64,000 bases of DNA from Alviniconcha marisindica (GCA_018857735.1 JABMCL010002130.1:1276501-1340500), one strand, 5' to 3'; shown: positions 31,381-42,994, numbered from the stretch's first letter. Notes: a model not told the origin generated them from the sequence alone. Program-made: numbers and translations.

Positions 31381-31544
31381 CGATAAAGACATGAAAAATC
31401 AAACAACTTTAAAGCTACACATAATTGATCACCTGAAAATTAAAGTCTACCTCATAAAAATGACTGTCTTCCTACTAAAAGCAATTATAGCAATTATCCA
31501 CAACAATCTAACTGACCCAACCGGTTCACTCGCGGCCCACTATC

Positions 31545-32575
31545 ACCGTGGTTTACTCACACCATGACCCTACCCCGACCCCCTACTGCCATGATTCACT
31601 CCCATCATGACCCCGACCCCATACTGCCGTGATTCACTCCCATCATGACCCCGACCCCCTACTGCCATGATTCACTCCCATCATGACCCCGACCCCCTAC
31701 TGCCATGATTCACTCCCATCATGACCCCGACCCCATACTGCCATGATTCACTCCCATCATGACCCCGACCCCATACTGCCATGATTCACTCCCATCATGA
31801 CCCCCTACTGAACACCCATGACCTGCCATGATTCACTCCCATCATGACCCCGACCCCCTACTGCCATGATTCACTCCCATCATGACCCCGACCCCATACT
31901 GCCATGATTCACTCCCATCATGACCCCGACCCCATACTGCCATGATTCACTCCCATCATGACCCCGACCCCATACTGCCATGATTCACTCCCATCATGAC
32001 CCCGACCCCATACTGCCATGATTCACTCCCATCATGACCCCGACCTCCTACTGCCATGATTCACTCCCATAATGACCCTGATCCCCTACTGCCATGATTC
32101 ACTCCCATCATGACCCTGATCCCCTACTGCCATGATTCACTCACATGACCCTGATCCCCAACTGCCATGATTCACTCCCATCATGACCCTGATCCCCTAC
32201 TGCCATGATTCACTCTCATCATGACCCTGATCCCCTACTGCCATGATTCACTCTCATCATGACCCTGATCCCCTACTGCCATGATTCACATCATGACCCT
32301 GATCCCCTACTGCCATGATTCACTCCCATCATGACCCCGACCCCCTACTGCCATGATTCACTCACATGACCCTGCCATGATTCACTCTCATCATGACCCC
32401 AACCCCCTACTGCCATGATTCACTCCCATCATGACCCCGATCCCCCACTGCCATGATTCACTCCCATCATGACCCTGATCCCCTACTGCCATGATTCATT
32501 CACATCATGACCCCGACCCCCTACTGCCATGATTCACTCCCATCATGACCCTGATGATGATGATGATCCCATACT
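31545..32575. repeat. Minisatellite, 38 bp unit, ~26 copies
   Basis: The unit is CCCCGACCCCATACTGCCAT then GATTCACTCCCATCATGA. A second subtype with CCCTGATCCCCTACTG occupies the 3' half, and the array ends in a short (GAT)n. Confidence 0.95.
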
Positions 32576-32589
32576 GCCATCATCCTACG

Positions 32590-33080
32590 CACCAGAGAGC
32601 CCCCACCCCCGGACTTGGCTGACACAGGAGTGGGCTTAGTGTAGCTTGGCACATACCGTCACTAGCCTGAGTCAGGCGGACAGGTCGACTACCATACTCA
32701 CTTTGGCTCTGAACGAGCTAATTAGGTGCTGTACAAACTACTTTGGTTCGAGAGTGCTTTTTGACCACTATTTAAAAAATGTACTTAACTTTTTGGTCAT
32801 AATTTGCGCTTGCGTGAAAACACCAACAACTAACTTGATAAATAAAAAACACAATTTTTTTTTTAAATTTTTATCGGTGCGCGATGCGCAAGAACGGAAC
32901 CTCAGTCGGTCATTTACTGGAAATGCCAGACAGCAAATTTTAGTCGTTTGCCGAGAATGTATACCAAATTAAAATCAATGCATTTCCGCAAATGTTCAAT
33001 CAAACCAGGGATTTACAGGAAATACCTGAAGTGTTAGGTTTCTGTAAGAATTCCCGTTATCTCGTTTTGACAGTTATCAT
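32590..33080. other. Unique AT-rich sequence; nothing recognised
   Basis: Contains an ATTTTTTTTTTAAATTTTTA stretch followed by GTGCGCGATGCGCAAG. No gene, tRNA or transposon terminus is recognised. Confidence 0.5.
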
Positions 33081-33104
33081 ACACTGTCTGGAACACCGTC
33101 AGTC

Positions 33105-33445
33105 CTGTGACTATCGTATACACCACCTACAATACTCCATCAGTCATACTCCGTCGGTCTACTGACTGTATCACATTTATACACCATCTACAATACTCCA
33201 TCAGTCATACTCCGTCGGTCTACTGACTGTATCACATTTATACACCACCTACAACTCTCCATCAGTCACACTCCGTCGGTCTACTGACTGTATCACATTT
33301 ATACACCATCTACAATACTCCATCAGTCATACTCCGTCGGTCTACTGACTGTATCACATTTATACACCATCTACAACTCTCCGTCAGTTGTAGTCCGTCG
33401 GTCTAGTAACTGTATCATACTTATTCACCATCTAGAACACTCCGT
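33105..33445. repeat. Minisatellite, 61 bp unit, ~5 copies
   Basis: The unit is TACACCATCTACAATACTCC, ATCAGTCATACTCCGTCGGT, CTACTGACTGTATCACATTT, A. Confidence 0.94.
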
Positions 33446-33964
33446 CAGTCCAGTCACAGTGTATCATATACACCACACGTAGAGTAGAGTTTAAAACACA
33501 ATACAACGTTCTCACTAGCGGAATCGAAACTGACGTGGGAAAGAAAGCGGGAGAGTCCAAACACTGGATGTTACACGAAAGTTGTTTATTAGTTAGTTGT
33601 GCTTTGAGCCAAGGTTGAGCCAAGTCAAAGATAGGCAAGGCGAGGACGTCGGCTAACGTAACAGACGTCCCCGCCTTGCTCCTTTCCCATCCGCTTTCGT
33701 GGTCCTTCCCCTCTCTCTCTCTCTCTCTCTTATTTATTTATTTATTTATTTATTTATCTTTGCAACGGATATCCCCGACAGTCCTGACTGAAGTGCGGCG
33801 GACTTTGACTGATGGTGCGTGTCGGGTTGGGTGGTGGAGTGGAAGGGAGCGGCAAGAATGAGGGCGGGGTGCAGACAGAAAACAGCCAGCGGTGGGACCT
33901 GAAATACCGACCGACTCTTCCTGTTTAAAGTCATCTGACAGCGTGGCATATACGGGACTAGTCA

Positions 33965-34441
33965 GAAATAATGTTGTTGTTGATCGCTTTTATACAGCGC
34001 TATTCTCCGCTCTCCAGCAGACTCACTGCGCTCGCATGTGATTCGACACGAGTGACTAGCTTTTTATAGCGTGATTTTGAATAGCCACCGAAGTGGTGTA
34101 CGGCTTACAGCGCTGGCATGGCTGGTGCCACATGAAACTGCTGCCATTTCGGCACGTTCTGTGTACACCATATACAACCATGCACCGTGTCACTTCATGC
34201 CGGCAAGGCCACATATGTAAGGTGTATGCGTGTTTATCTGTAACCTGCCACCTGCACTTTTGGCAGAATGACCGGGATCTTTTACGTGCTACTGCGGTAA
34301 CACGGGGGTGGAACGGATACCGAAATAAGAGTCAGCACAGAAAGTTGAAAGTTGAAGAAAATTCTCCCGCTGCTCCTGCAGGAATTCGAACCCGCGACCT
34401 TTCAATCACGAGTCCGGCGCTCTAACCACTGAGCTACTGTG
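33965..34441 (-). mobile_element. tRNA-derived SINE
   Basis: The minus strand starts at about 34441 with AGTAGCTCAGTGGTTAGAGC (A box) and continues to GGTCGCGGGTTCGAATTCC (B box), the internal RNA polymerase III promoter of a tRNA head. The anticodon stem does not pair cleanly, so it is not a tRNA gene. The body contains CACGTAAAAGATCCCGGTCA and CAGGTGGCAGGTTACAG, which I recall as a common gastropod SINE. It ends in a CAACAACAAC-type tail near 33970. Confidence 0.75.
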
Positions 34442-35460
34442 TAGTGTCTGGGGACCAGAGATACTGTGTAGTGTAGTGTCTGGGGACCAGCGAGATACTG
34501 TGTAGTGTAGTGTCTGGGGGGGAACAAATACTGTGTAGTGTAGTGTGTCTATGGACCACAAATACTGTGTAGTGTAATGTCTGAGGACCAGAGATACTGT
34601 GTAGTGTAATCTGTGGACCAGAGATACTGTGTAGTGTAATCTGTGGACCAGAGATACTGTGGTGTAGAATCTGAGGACCAGAGATACTGTGTAGTGTATT
34701 TTCCCGAAACCGTGAGTTCTTGGAACCAGAGTACTGGGTGGAATCTGAACCAGAGTACTGTGCAGTGAAGTGTCTGAGGGGCCAGAGATACTGTGCAGTG
34801 AAGTGTCTGAGGGGCCAGGGGATACTGTGCTGTGTAGTGTCTGGGGGGAACCCAAATACTGTGTAGTGTAATGTGTCTATGGACCAGAATACTGTGTGTG
34901 TAGTGTCTGAGGACCAGAGATACTGTGTAGTGTAGTCTGTGGACCAGAGATACTGTGGGGAGTGTCTGTGGACCAGAGATACTGTGCAGTGAAGTTTTGT
35001 GGACCAGAGATACTGTGCAGTGTAAGTGTCTGAGGACCAGAGATACTGTGCAGTGTAGTGTCTGTGGACCAGAGATACTGTGTAGTGTAGTGTCTGTGGA
35101 CCAGAGATACTGTGCTGTGTAGTGTATGTGGACCAGAGATACTGTGCTGTGTAGTGTATGTGGACCAGAGATACTGTGCTGTGTAGTGTCTGAGGACCAG
35201 TGATACTGTGCAGTGAAGTGTCTGTGGACCAGAGATACTGTGGTGTAGAATCTGAGGACCAGAGATACTGTGCAGTGAAGTGTCTGTGGACCAGAGATAC
35301 TGTGCAGTGAAGTGTCTGTGGACCAGAGATACTGTGCAGTGAAGTGTATGTGGACCAGAGATACTGTGCAGTGAAGTGTCTGAGGACCAGAGATACTGTG
35401 CAGTGAAGTGTAGACATACTGTGCAGTGAAGTGTAGACATACTGTGCAGTGTAGTGTCTG
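34438..35460. repeat. Minisatellite, ~32 bp unit, ~30 copies, starting at the SINE 5' edge
   Basis: The unit is GGACCAGAGATACTGTGCAG then TGAAGTGTCTGT. The SINE edge reads CTGAGCTACTGTGTAGTGTC and the first repeat copies read GAGATACTGTGTAGTGTAG, so the unit appears seeded by the SINE terminus. Irregular short copies lie at 34600-34780. Confidence 0.93.
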
Positions 35461-35760
35461 TGGTGGGACGTACGGCAGCCAGCCCGACACGCCGCCACGC
35501 GCTGGCTGCGCATGTTGCAGCGAGCGAGGCTGACACTCCGGTCGTTCAATCCCCACCAGCAGTGCTGACTACGGCCGTCGCCTGTGAAATACCTCTGCTT
35601 TTTCAGCCCTCGTCCCGCTTCAGCACGGCCCGTCGTTGTCGTCGTGTTCATCAACGTGCCGCCCTGCAGCCATGCTGTGTGTGAAGAAACATCGCCCCCG
35701 TGTGAGTGTTCGTCTTCACTGCTTTCCTCTTTCAGTCTTAACGATTAGTACGGGCCTGCC
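35460..35760 (+). other. GC-rich block with a possible 5' exon (ATG at 35672, donor at 35702)
   Basis: CpG-rich sequence holding ATG at 35672 and ten codons (MLCVKKHRPR), then GTGAGT at 35702. It ends in phase 0, the phase needed by the first recognised transporter exon at 47058, also + strand. That match is a one-in-three event, and an 11.4 kb first intron full of repeats would be required. Alternatives: non-coding first exon or chance. Confidence 0.15.
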
Positions 35761-35779
35761 CTGACGATTTTACACTGCT

Positions 35780-36295
35780 TAAAGAAGAAAGTAGAGCGTA
35801 CTGAGTGGGTGCGTGTTGCCACTGTCAAAACCTGACCAGTCACAGACACTGAGACACCGACAGACACACAGACACTACCGTAGACACTGACAAAGTGACA
35901 TCGAAAACGACAGACACTACCGTAGACACTGACACCCAAAACGACAGTCGCTTGCACTGAAACAACAACGGACATGGAAACAATAGTGAAATCTAGCACC
36001 GGAACAACGATGGCACAGAAACAACGATCGACACACAAACGATAGGCACTGACTGACACTGACACAACAAAGACACTGAAACGACGATGAATTAACGCCG
36101 CCGAGAGACACTCGGCGAAACAACGGTGGACACGGAAACTACGATCAACAGTGACACAACGATAGACCCTGAAACAAGCAAAGGCAGTGACTCGACGATA
36201 GACCCTGAAACAAGCAAAGGCAGTGACTCAACGATAGACCCTGAAACAAGCAAAGGCAGTGACTCAACGATAGACCCTGAAACAAGCAAAGGCCC
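35780..36295. repeat. Degenerate ACACTGACA-type repeat ending in a 36 bp array (~4 copies)
   Basis: Short motifs GACACTGAAAC, AACGACAGACACT and CGTAGACACTGAC recur irregularly. From about 36168 the unit becomes a clean 36-mer, CGATAGACCCTGAAACAAGC then AAAGGCAGTGACTCAA. The irregular type resumes at 37430-37660, after an inserted LINE. Confidence 0.8.
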
Positions 36296-36297
36296 TT

Positions 36298-37425
36298 TGC
36301 TTTGTGCCCGCGCTTCGAAGACCTTTGACCCATTCCAGCCTGGGCTTCCCATTCCACTTTTCACTTTTTGTAGCAAGCTCATTTAATCTGTGAGGATGAT
36401 GGCATGTGTGGTCTGACTGTCACCTCTTGAGGCATTCCAGCGGACTTAAGGCATGGGTGACTGCTTTGTCAAGCTGGAGGTTGAGACTGTATAGGCTGCA
36501 CTGTCTTCATGGATGGTGGTCACACCTTGCTTGACAGTGAAGCCCACCCTGACTGGTCTTTGGTGACTGATCGAGCCATCAGTGTACACTATGTGGTCTT
36601 GCGATTTGCTGTTTTCTTGAATGAGAAGCTTGATCTCTGACTCTGTTTTGCCTGCTTTCCCAAAGTTATTTTGTTTTTTGTTTTGTTTTTCTGACAGGAG
36701 TGTCGTAGAGACGCCGGAATCGGTTTGGGTAACTTTCCCTTTCCCACTCCATGGTTTGCTTGAGCTCTGTCAGCTGGCATACTTGCAGTATTGAGTCCTC
36801 TGCTTGACCCATCCAAGACTTGCCCCGTCCCAGTCTGCATCCCTTTGTGTCTTTCACGGTTTCGTGGAGTGGGTTGTAGGGATTTTCGATGGCACTGAAG
36901 TATCTTTGGCCTTCTCGACTTTCTGTCTGGTTTGCATTGGTGGGAGGTCTGGCATGAACCTTATGGTCTCAATGGGTGTGTCCTTGGTGGTTCCCAGTAT
37001 ACATCCAGTATTATCTCGTTCTGCACTCTGTCCAGCTTTAGCAGATTTGTCTGTGCCATTGTTGAGAGGCCTAGTCCGTAGTCAGTGACACTGAGCAGCC
37101 ACACTTTGATACAATAGAAAGAGGTGGCGTTGTTCAATACCTTTGCAGCCACAGCCGTCAGGACTGGCAGACCTTTCTTGAGCTTCAGTGCTGTTGTTTC
37201 CACGTGTTTTCTGCAGGTCAGCATTCTGTCAGAGTGGATCCCGAGTTATTTCAGATGACTTGTTCGTTCAGCCACAGCTCCAACCAGTGTGACTTCTGGC
37301 ATTGGTTTGTCTGCTGCTCCGTTGTCAAGAGTGCACCACAGTGTTTGTGCCTTGTCTGGACTGATGAGAGACCCGGCGTTGTGACGCCACTGGGATATGC
37401 TATCCAGCAGACAGTGGCACTAGAA
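36298..37425 (-). mobile_element. RNase H-bearing LINE fragment (I/Nimb-like), inserted in an array
   Basis: On the minus strand, from 37425 down: SPDKAQTLWCTLDNRAADKP, LTCRKHVETTALKLKKGLPV, LLSVTDYGLGL, LLKLDRVQNE (thumb and connection after the RT domain). Then DTKGCRLGRGKSWMGQAEDS, then RNase H pieces VTTIHEDSAAYTVSTSSLT, ASRGDSQTTHAIILTD and MSLLQKVKSGMGSPGWNG. Frameshifts break the ORF. The same tandem array lies on both sides. Confidence 0.85.
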
Positions 37426-37429
37426 CAAC

Positions 37430-37665
37430 TACGGGCACTCACGATTGACAATTAACGAAAGGCACTGACACTGAAACGGGGACGGGCATTCAATGAAACA
37501 ACGGTAGGCACTGACACAGGAACAAAGATGGACACTTAAACAACGACGGGAACTCAGTGGAACAACGGTAGACAGTGGCACTGAAACAATGATGGGCATT
37601 CGCGATGGATGCTCACTGAAAGAAAGGCACTATACTGAAACAACGCTAGATACTAACACGGTGGT
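37430..37665. repeat. Right half of the array split by the LINE
   Basis: GAAACAACGGTAGGCACTGACA and related motifs resemble 35880-36290 on the other side of the LINE. Confidence 0.75.
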
Positions 37666-38164
37666 AGTAACGGTGACGTGCTAAAGAAGAAAACAGAGTA
37701 CGAAAGCTGCTGAAGTCGGTTCTTATTTGGCCAACAGTCTTCGTGAACACGGTGCATGCGTCCGTTAGTCGGATTCGCGAACACTGGCTGCGTTGATATT
37801 TTTGATCAACTGAGATGATGAAGTGAAAGTAGCAACGGCTGTTGTACTAATTGCTACAAAAGCCAGAAGACAAAAGGGAAACAAATTAACGATGAGGGAC
37901 TCTTAGGCGTAAGTTTTTATATTAGGTGCTTTTAATTTTTAGTGCACTAATTGTTTAAGAAATAGACATTCGGTCGACAGAAAGAAGCAAACAGCAAACA
38001 AGGTCAGATGAAAACCTTTGCGATAACGTACATCTTTCAACGGTCAAGCTATGTATGTTGGATTGATGGATCTCACAATAACTGATGTACCTCCATGCAC
38101 CGATGAATATACTTGACATTCTAAGCGGAGTCCACCTGCTGTTCAGTCAGTCAATACATGCCGG

Positions 38165-38312
38165 GGCTTTGAAGCTGTGTGAGAGTCGAGGTGGCCGCCC
38201 TGGGCTGTTCGTCCTAACGAGCCTTATGGTTTCCGTGGACGTAAAGCTATGTTGAACCATGCTCACGCACTGGTCTCAGCTTGTCCCTAATATGTCAACC
38301 GACATCCGAGGA
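38165..38312. repeat. Dispersed repeat family X, copy 1
   Basis: GAAGCTGTGTGAGAGTCGAG, TCGTCCTAACGAGCCTTATG, GTTTCCGTGGACGTAAA and CTTGTCCCTAATATGTCAAC also occur, in order, at 40094-40245. A third partial copy is at 42832. No intact ORF. Confidence 0.8.
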
Positions 38313-38319
38313 CAAGTCC

Positions 38320-39440
38320 AAAGTTTTTAAGTATGCAAAATGACCATCGACATGATTGACAAATGAGTCACTAGTTTGAGATTTAATGAAATAAAAAATG
38401 TTGTTGTTTTTTATGTTGGTTTTTAAATCGATTTTATTGGACGACTACAGTCATAAGAGAACAGAGAAAAAATAACTGTGCCAACGACAAACAGATGGAA
38501 AGCCAAACTAACCATAACTAGCTCTAACTAACCCCTCACTAACCCGGCTTCCATCTAGAAAAACAAAGGCTGCAGACTGATAAAGCAAAACGCTAATCAG
38601 GACTACCGATGACAAAGCATCGGGATGTAAACAAATGCAGACGACACGAGAAATGCAAAATGGCTGCCCTAATCAGGCAAGCTAACAAGCAGGTACGAAA
38701 TGGCCAATAAGCCAAAGAAACAAAAATGAAAAAAAGAACGCATGGTGAAAAAGAAAGGGAAAAGCGAGAAACAACAACAACACTTCCTGAAAAGAAAGAG
38801 GAGGCAAGTAATGTCAGCGAGCAACGGGACAAAGGCTGGATACACGTAATACGTGTACACAATACAACCTACTTAGCAGTGACAACAACACGGCAGGGCA
38901 ACAGACGCTCACGAACTACCCCACAAAAGAAAGAATGAGAGGTCTCGTTAAACATAGAGACTACCCCTCTCACTCGTACATCGTAAATGAACGATATAAC
39001 TCGAGAAACAAAAGGGCAAGCCAAGAGAATGGCAAGAACCGGTAACTAGCCCAACCCCAAACCCTAACCCAGGGAGGCCACGAAATCGCTAGTCAATTGA
39101 ATTAGAACGAACAAAACTTTTTCATTTTTACATATGATGAAACAAACAAGGATAAATTGGGAAAATAAAATAAAACACCCTATAAAAGGCGGACTCCCTG
39201 ATGAGGTCCAGCCTGTTGTGAAAGCAGAGTAAACAGAACGACAAAGACTGAAACGCCACGCACCTAACAAGGCTCGAAGTCGGTTACCCTTTTTTACCCT
39301 TTTTCCTAGCCATTTTGCAGCGACTCCCCAGAGTGACGTAGTGCGCATATGTGCACATGATTTTCAGCGTCATGGCGACGCTTTCCGTACGACAGAAAAT
39401 GTCTGTTTTCGTGCATTTATAACCCTCAGATCACAGCTTC
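38320..39440. other. Mostly unique sequence with TATA-like elements; no gene recognised
   Basis: AT-rich, A-rich on the + strand. A strong TATA-like box, TATAAAAGGC, lies at 39181-39190 and TTTATAA at 39416. No ORF with family resemblance. A CAACAACAACA run sits at 38772. Confidence 0.4.
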
Positions 39441-39494
39441 ACCTCATCATTGTTCTCAGCGAACTTTAACGGAAATCGTGTCAAAAATCACCCC

Positions 39495-39990
39495 AACCCT
39501 TGGACTTGTCCTCTACGCAACACAGCCGACCCTTGGACTTGTCCTCTACGCAACACAGCCGACCCTTGGACTTGTCCTCTACGCAACACAGCCGACCCTT
39601 GGACTTGTCCTCTACGCAACACAGCCGACCCTTGGACTTGTCCTCTACGCAACACAGCCGACCCTTGGACTTGTCCTCTACGCAACACAGCCCACCCTTG
39701 GACTTGTCCTCTACGCAACACAGCCCACCCTTGGACTTGTCCTCTACGCAACACAGCCGACCCTTGGACTTGTCCTCTACGCAACACAGCCGACCCTTGG
39801 ACTTGTCCTCTACGCAACACAGCCGACCCTTGGACTTGTCCTCTACGCAACACAGCCCACCCTTGGACTTGTCCTCTACGCAACACAGCCCACCCTTGGA
39901 CTTGTCCTCTACGCAACACAGCCGACCCTTGGACTTGTCCTCTACGCAACACAGCCCACCCTTGGACTTGTCCTCTACGCAACACAGCCC
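39495..39990. repeat. Minisatellite, 33 bp unit, 15 copies, near-perfect
   Basis: The unit is CTTGGACTTGTCCTCTACGC then AACACAGCCGACC. The only common variation is GCCGACC/GCCCACC. The 33 bp period leaves several frames of both strands open for up to about 190 codons. Confidence 0.97.
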
Positions 39991-40050
39991 AACCGAAGCA
40001 ACGCCAGGAGAGATAGCTCCGCCCACTCAGTGACGTCCCTCTCACAAATC

Positions 40051-40092
40051 TATAAATAGACCACCACACGGTCCCACAAGTCACATCAGTTC
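40051..40092 (+). promoter_or_regulatory. Candidate TATA/initiator pair upstream of repeat X copy 2
   Basis: TATAAATA at 40051-40058, with TCACATCAGTTCAG beginning at 40081, gives a TATA-to-Inr-like spacing of roughly 30-35 bp. It sits just before repeat X copy 2. Sequence pattern only. Confidence 0.25.
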
Positions 40093-40093
40093 A

Positions 40094-40245
40094 GGAGCTG
40101 TGTGAGAGTCGAGGTGGACGTCCTGGACTGTCCGTCCTAACGAGCCTTCTGGTTTCCGTGGACGTAAATATTTATTGCACCGTGCTTCGGCATTGGTCAC
40201 AACTTGTCCCTAATATGTCAACTGACATCTGAGGACATAAAGCAT
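40094..40245. repeat. Dispersed repeat family X, copy 2
   Basis: About 150 bp collinear with 38171-38312, at roughly 80% identity by eye. Shared blocks are GAGCTGTGTGAGAGTCGAGG, CGTCCTAACGAGCCTT and TTGTCCCTAATATGTCAACT. Confidence 0.8.
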
Positions 40246-40529
40246 CGCTTCATCATCCCACAAGTGAGGCGGCGCCCACGTGTTTGAAAGATTTGGCGGC
40301 TAACATTAAATTCAGAAGTTTTATTTGCCCTACTACCTGTCGCTTCGGCACCGACAAGGAGCCATTTTCTGTATCGTTGGCTGAACAGCATACTTCATAG
40401 CTACTTTTTGTTACAACCGCTTACAGTGATTGACAGGCCACGTGTTGTCATTTTATGGGTCTCTAGTGCGCATGCCCACCCAGGGCTTTCGTCTGCTAAC
40501 GGCTGGCAAGTTAGCTGAGTAAAGGGCGA

Positions 40530-40740
40530 TAGTAATCACACATCTTGCTTGACAGTGAAGCCCACCCTGACTGGTGTTTGGTGGCTGAGCCATCAGTGTA
40601 TCCTATGCGGTCTTGCGGTTTGCTGTTTTCTTGAAGGAGAAGCTTAATCTCTGACTCTGTTTTGCATGCTGGCCATTCTCGACAGTGCTTTCCCACCCTC
40701 GCTTTCTGGCAGGAGTGTCTCATAGAGACGTCGGAATGTA
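40530..40740 (-). mobile_element. RNase H-bearing LINE fragment, second copy
   Basis: Minus-strand translation includes GKHCREWPACKTESEIKLLL, QENSKPQDRIGYTDGSATKH and QSGWA. The YTDGS box is the RNase H active-site Asp region. Collinear with 36530-36720. Confidence 0.85.
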
Positions 40741-40756
40741 TAATGTCTATCTATTG

Positions 40757-40781
40757 TGTGTGGGGGGTGGGGGGGGGGGGG
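40757..40781. repeat. G-rich run
   Basis: GTGGGGGGTGGGGGG followed by further G, a homopolymer-like stretch. Confidence 0.9.
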
Positions 40782-41210
40782 GCACTATCCTTCCCACACT
40801 CTCAGACCTACAAGCTTAGACTTTTTGTCATTAAAACACACGACCTTTGCACAATGTGACTATGTTGCTCTGTGTGACCACATCGCACATGGGAGCGTGT
40901 GAACAGAAGTCCATTTAGCCGGCAGGTTGGTCAATCGATTGACGTGGGCCCCAAACGGCACGGCCAGGTCAGCCAGCATTGACAGTCAAGCGAGGCGATT
41001 AGCCTACGCTAAACCAAATGACACGGCCCACGGTTTACAGCAACACGGATAGGTAGACAGATCACTTGGCTTTTAACGCCTAGTCAACCATGACTTTTAG
41101 ATCAAGGAAACACATTTTGTCAGAACACTGTGCACGCTAAAAAATTATTTAAAAAATGCACATTAAAATAAGCACATCATAAATCAAAATACAGAGGTAA
41201 AGGTGTGTAA

Positions 41211-41212
<2 letters not shown>

Positions 41213-41302
<90 letters not shown>

Positions 41303-41332
41303 GACAAACACACGTGCGCGCGCGCGCGCGCA
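41213..41332. repeat. (CA)n followed by (CG)n
   Basis: About 44 CA dinucleotides, then ACACGTGCGCGCGCGCGC, an alternating purine-pyrimidine tract. Confidence 0.96.
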
Positions 41333-41339
41333 TCACGGG

Positions 41340-41935
41340 ATTTCCTCAAGTGATCACATGCCGAAATCTTTAATCTCTGATTTTGTCAAAGCCTTACTGA
41401 AGATATGTCGACTTTTCAAGATGGCTAGTTCACCCGGCGCACTGACTCGACTAAGCTTCTTGGTTACCTCAAAACTGACCTGTAAAGACGTGGGCTGTAC
41501 ACAAGCCTTTAGACCTGTCTGGTTCACACTGCAGAAAGTGACCTAGATTGTACACAAAAGTTCTAGGCTTCATTCTGCTTCAGACTAGAAATGGTAGCGT
41601 GCGTTAGCTTCACAAATTTTTGACTGTGAGCGCCTGTGGATGGTAAAAATATATGAGTATCTGCAAGCGTTTCTGTCAGGATGGCAAACAAATAACCATA
41701 CAATCACAAGACGTACAACACAAGTATGGATCAAGCCAACCAATGTTAGTGAGTTTTTTGTTTGTATTCGAGCATAAAAAGTCACAGGATTCTTTGCATG
41801 AAACATGCACAGGTTCTTTTCTCTGAAAATATATCAGACTAGTTACATTTAGGGCTATCTGGGCGGCAACACAAACGTGTACAAAACAAACCAAAGTTGC
41901 AACTAATGTACGATTATAGAAGCTAAAATAATCAT
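41340..41935. other. Unique sequence; nothing recognised
   Basis: About 600 bp of mixed sequence with short open frames on both strands and no recognisable domain or repeat. Confidence 0.5.
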
Positions 41936-41999
41936 CAGTGTTGTATCTCTTTGGTAATAACTCGAGCTACATTGGTAACAACCCCTGCCCGAAAATATT

Positions 42000-42395
42000 C
42001 CAAGTCTGGAGATCCTCGAATATTGTCTGAGTCTTGGGAGGTCTGAAAATATTCTATGTTCCGAAATGCCGAAAAACAGAGTTCTGAGAAGTCGGAAAGT
42101 GTTTCAAGTTCTGATATCTCAAAAGATATTCTGTTTTTCGAGGCCCAAAAATGTTGAAAGTTCCTCGAGGTCGAAAAATATTGTAAGTTCTGAAAGGGCA
42201 AAAAGTAGTCTAAGTTCTTTGAGGTCGAAACATATTGGAAAGTTTTGAAAGGTCCAAAACTTAGTTCCGAAGCGCCGATAAATAACCCAAAGTTCTTCGA
42301 GGTTGAAAAATATTCTAAGTTCCGAGATCCTGAAAACTACCTAGCAGGTCCGAAAAATAAACTGAGTTCCGAAATGCCGAAAAAAAGTCCCAAAG
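42000..42395. repeat. Old, decayed minisatellite (AAGTTC-CGA-TCGAAAAATATT)
   Basis: Motifs GTCGAAAAATATTCTAAGTT, CCGAGATCC and CTTCGAGGTC recur at 25-45 bp with heavy divergence. Confidence 0.7.
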
Positions 42396-42512
42396 ACCGC
42401 AATCGTGCTTCTTTTATACTTGTGGGGTGCCGCGTGGCCAGACATACGTCACTAGAGGAATCGAGTGCGGAAAACCCCAAAGTTTCAACTGCGGGAGTTT
42501 GAGCACAAGAGA

Positions 42513-42548
42513 CCGGGGGGGGAGGGGGGGGGAGGGGGGGGGGGGGGC
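42513..42548. repeat. G-rich tract with G-quadruplex potential
   Basis: Four or more G runs of 7-14 separated by single A. Confidence 0.9.
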
Positions 42549-42831
42549 AAGGCGTTAGTCTTCGAGTCCGTTCCCGACCTTCAAAGTTGAATAACCCCAC
42601 ATCTGTAGATCATTCACTGCCTCCGACTTGGTCAAAGATTTTACTAAGGAATAGAGCCAGCAGTGCCCAGAGCTCCACTAAACTGTGCATCTTAATAGGC
42701 CTACTTTTGAATACTGACCTGATTATATTCCGTAGACCTCACTCCTTATAGCAAGAACAACAACAAAAATAATGGTCAAATTTATTTCAGTCTTCTCCAC
42801 ACATGGACTGCACGCAAGCACAGAGCTCAGG

Positions 42832-42895
42832 GGCTTTGAAGTGGAGGTGGCCGTCCTGGGCTCCCCGTCCATATGGTCTCTGTGGACGGAAGCAA
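42832..42895 (+). repeat. Dispersed repeat family X, partial copy 3
   Basis: GGGGCTTTGAAGTGGAGGTG, GCCGTCCTGGGCTCCCCGTC and TCTGTGGACGG resemble 38163-38240. In one + frame this reads RGFEVEVAVLGSPS, a translation I recall seeing in gastropod predicted proteins of repeat origin (unchecked). Confidence 0.6.
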
Positions 42896-42994
42896 CATTT
42901 AAAGAAGAAGAGCACACAAGCCTCCAGTCATTCTGTTTTAGACTACAGAAAGGGAACTACATTGTACACGAGGAGGTCGTCCTGCTGAGGCGAT

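Noticed and set aside
31545..32575. Direct repeats considered as a CRISPR array
   Set aside because: Repeats are contiguous 38-mers with no unique spacers, in a eukaryotic genome; the same holds for all other arrays here.
34384..34441. tRNA gene on the minus strand
   Set aside because: A and B boxes are good but the anticodon stem does not pair and the sequence continues into a SINE body, so it is a tRNA-derived SINE head.
34434..35654. 406-codon minus-strand open frame
   Set aside because: Reads through the ~32 bp array next to the SINE; no recognisable protein.
39045..39070. CCCTAACCC as a telomeric repeat
   Set aside because: Only one to two units, in unique sequence; chance level.
39198..39223. 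CTGATGAG followed by GAAA as another hammerhead
   Set aside because: The intervening GTCCAGCCTGTTGT does not form stem II and no cleavage triplet is in place.
39450..40084. Five overlapping open frames of 177-198 codons on both strands
   Set aside because: A product of a perfect 33 bp array; simultaneous openness in five frames argues against coding.
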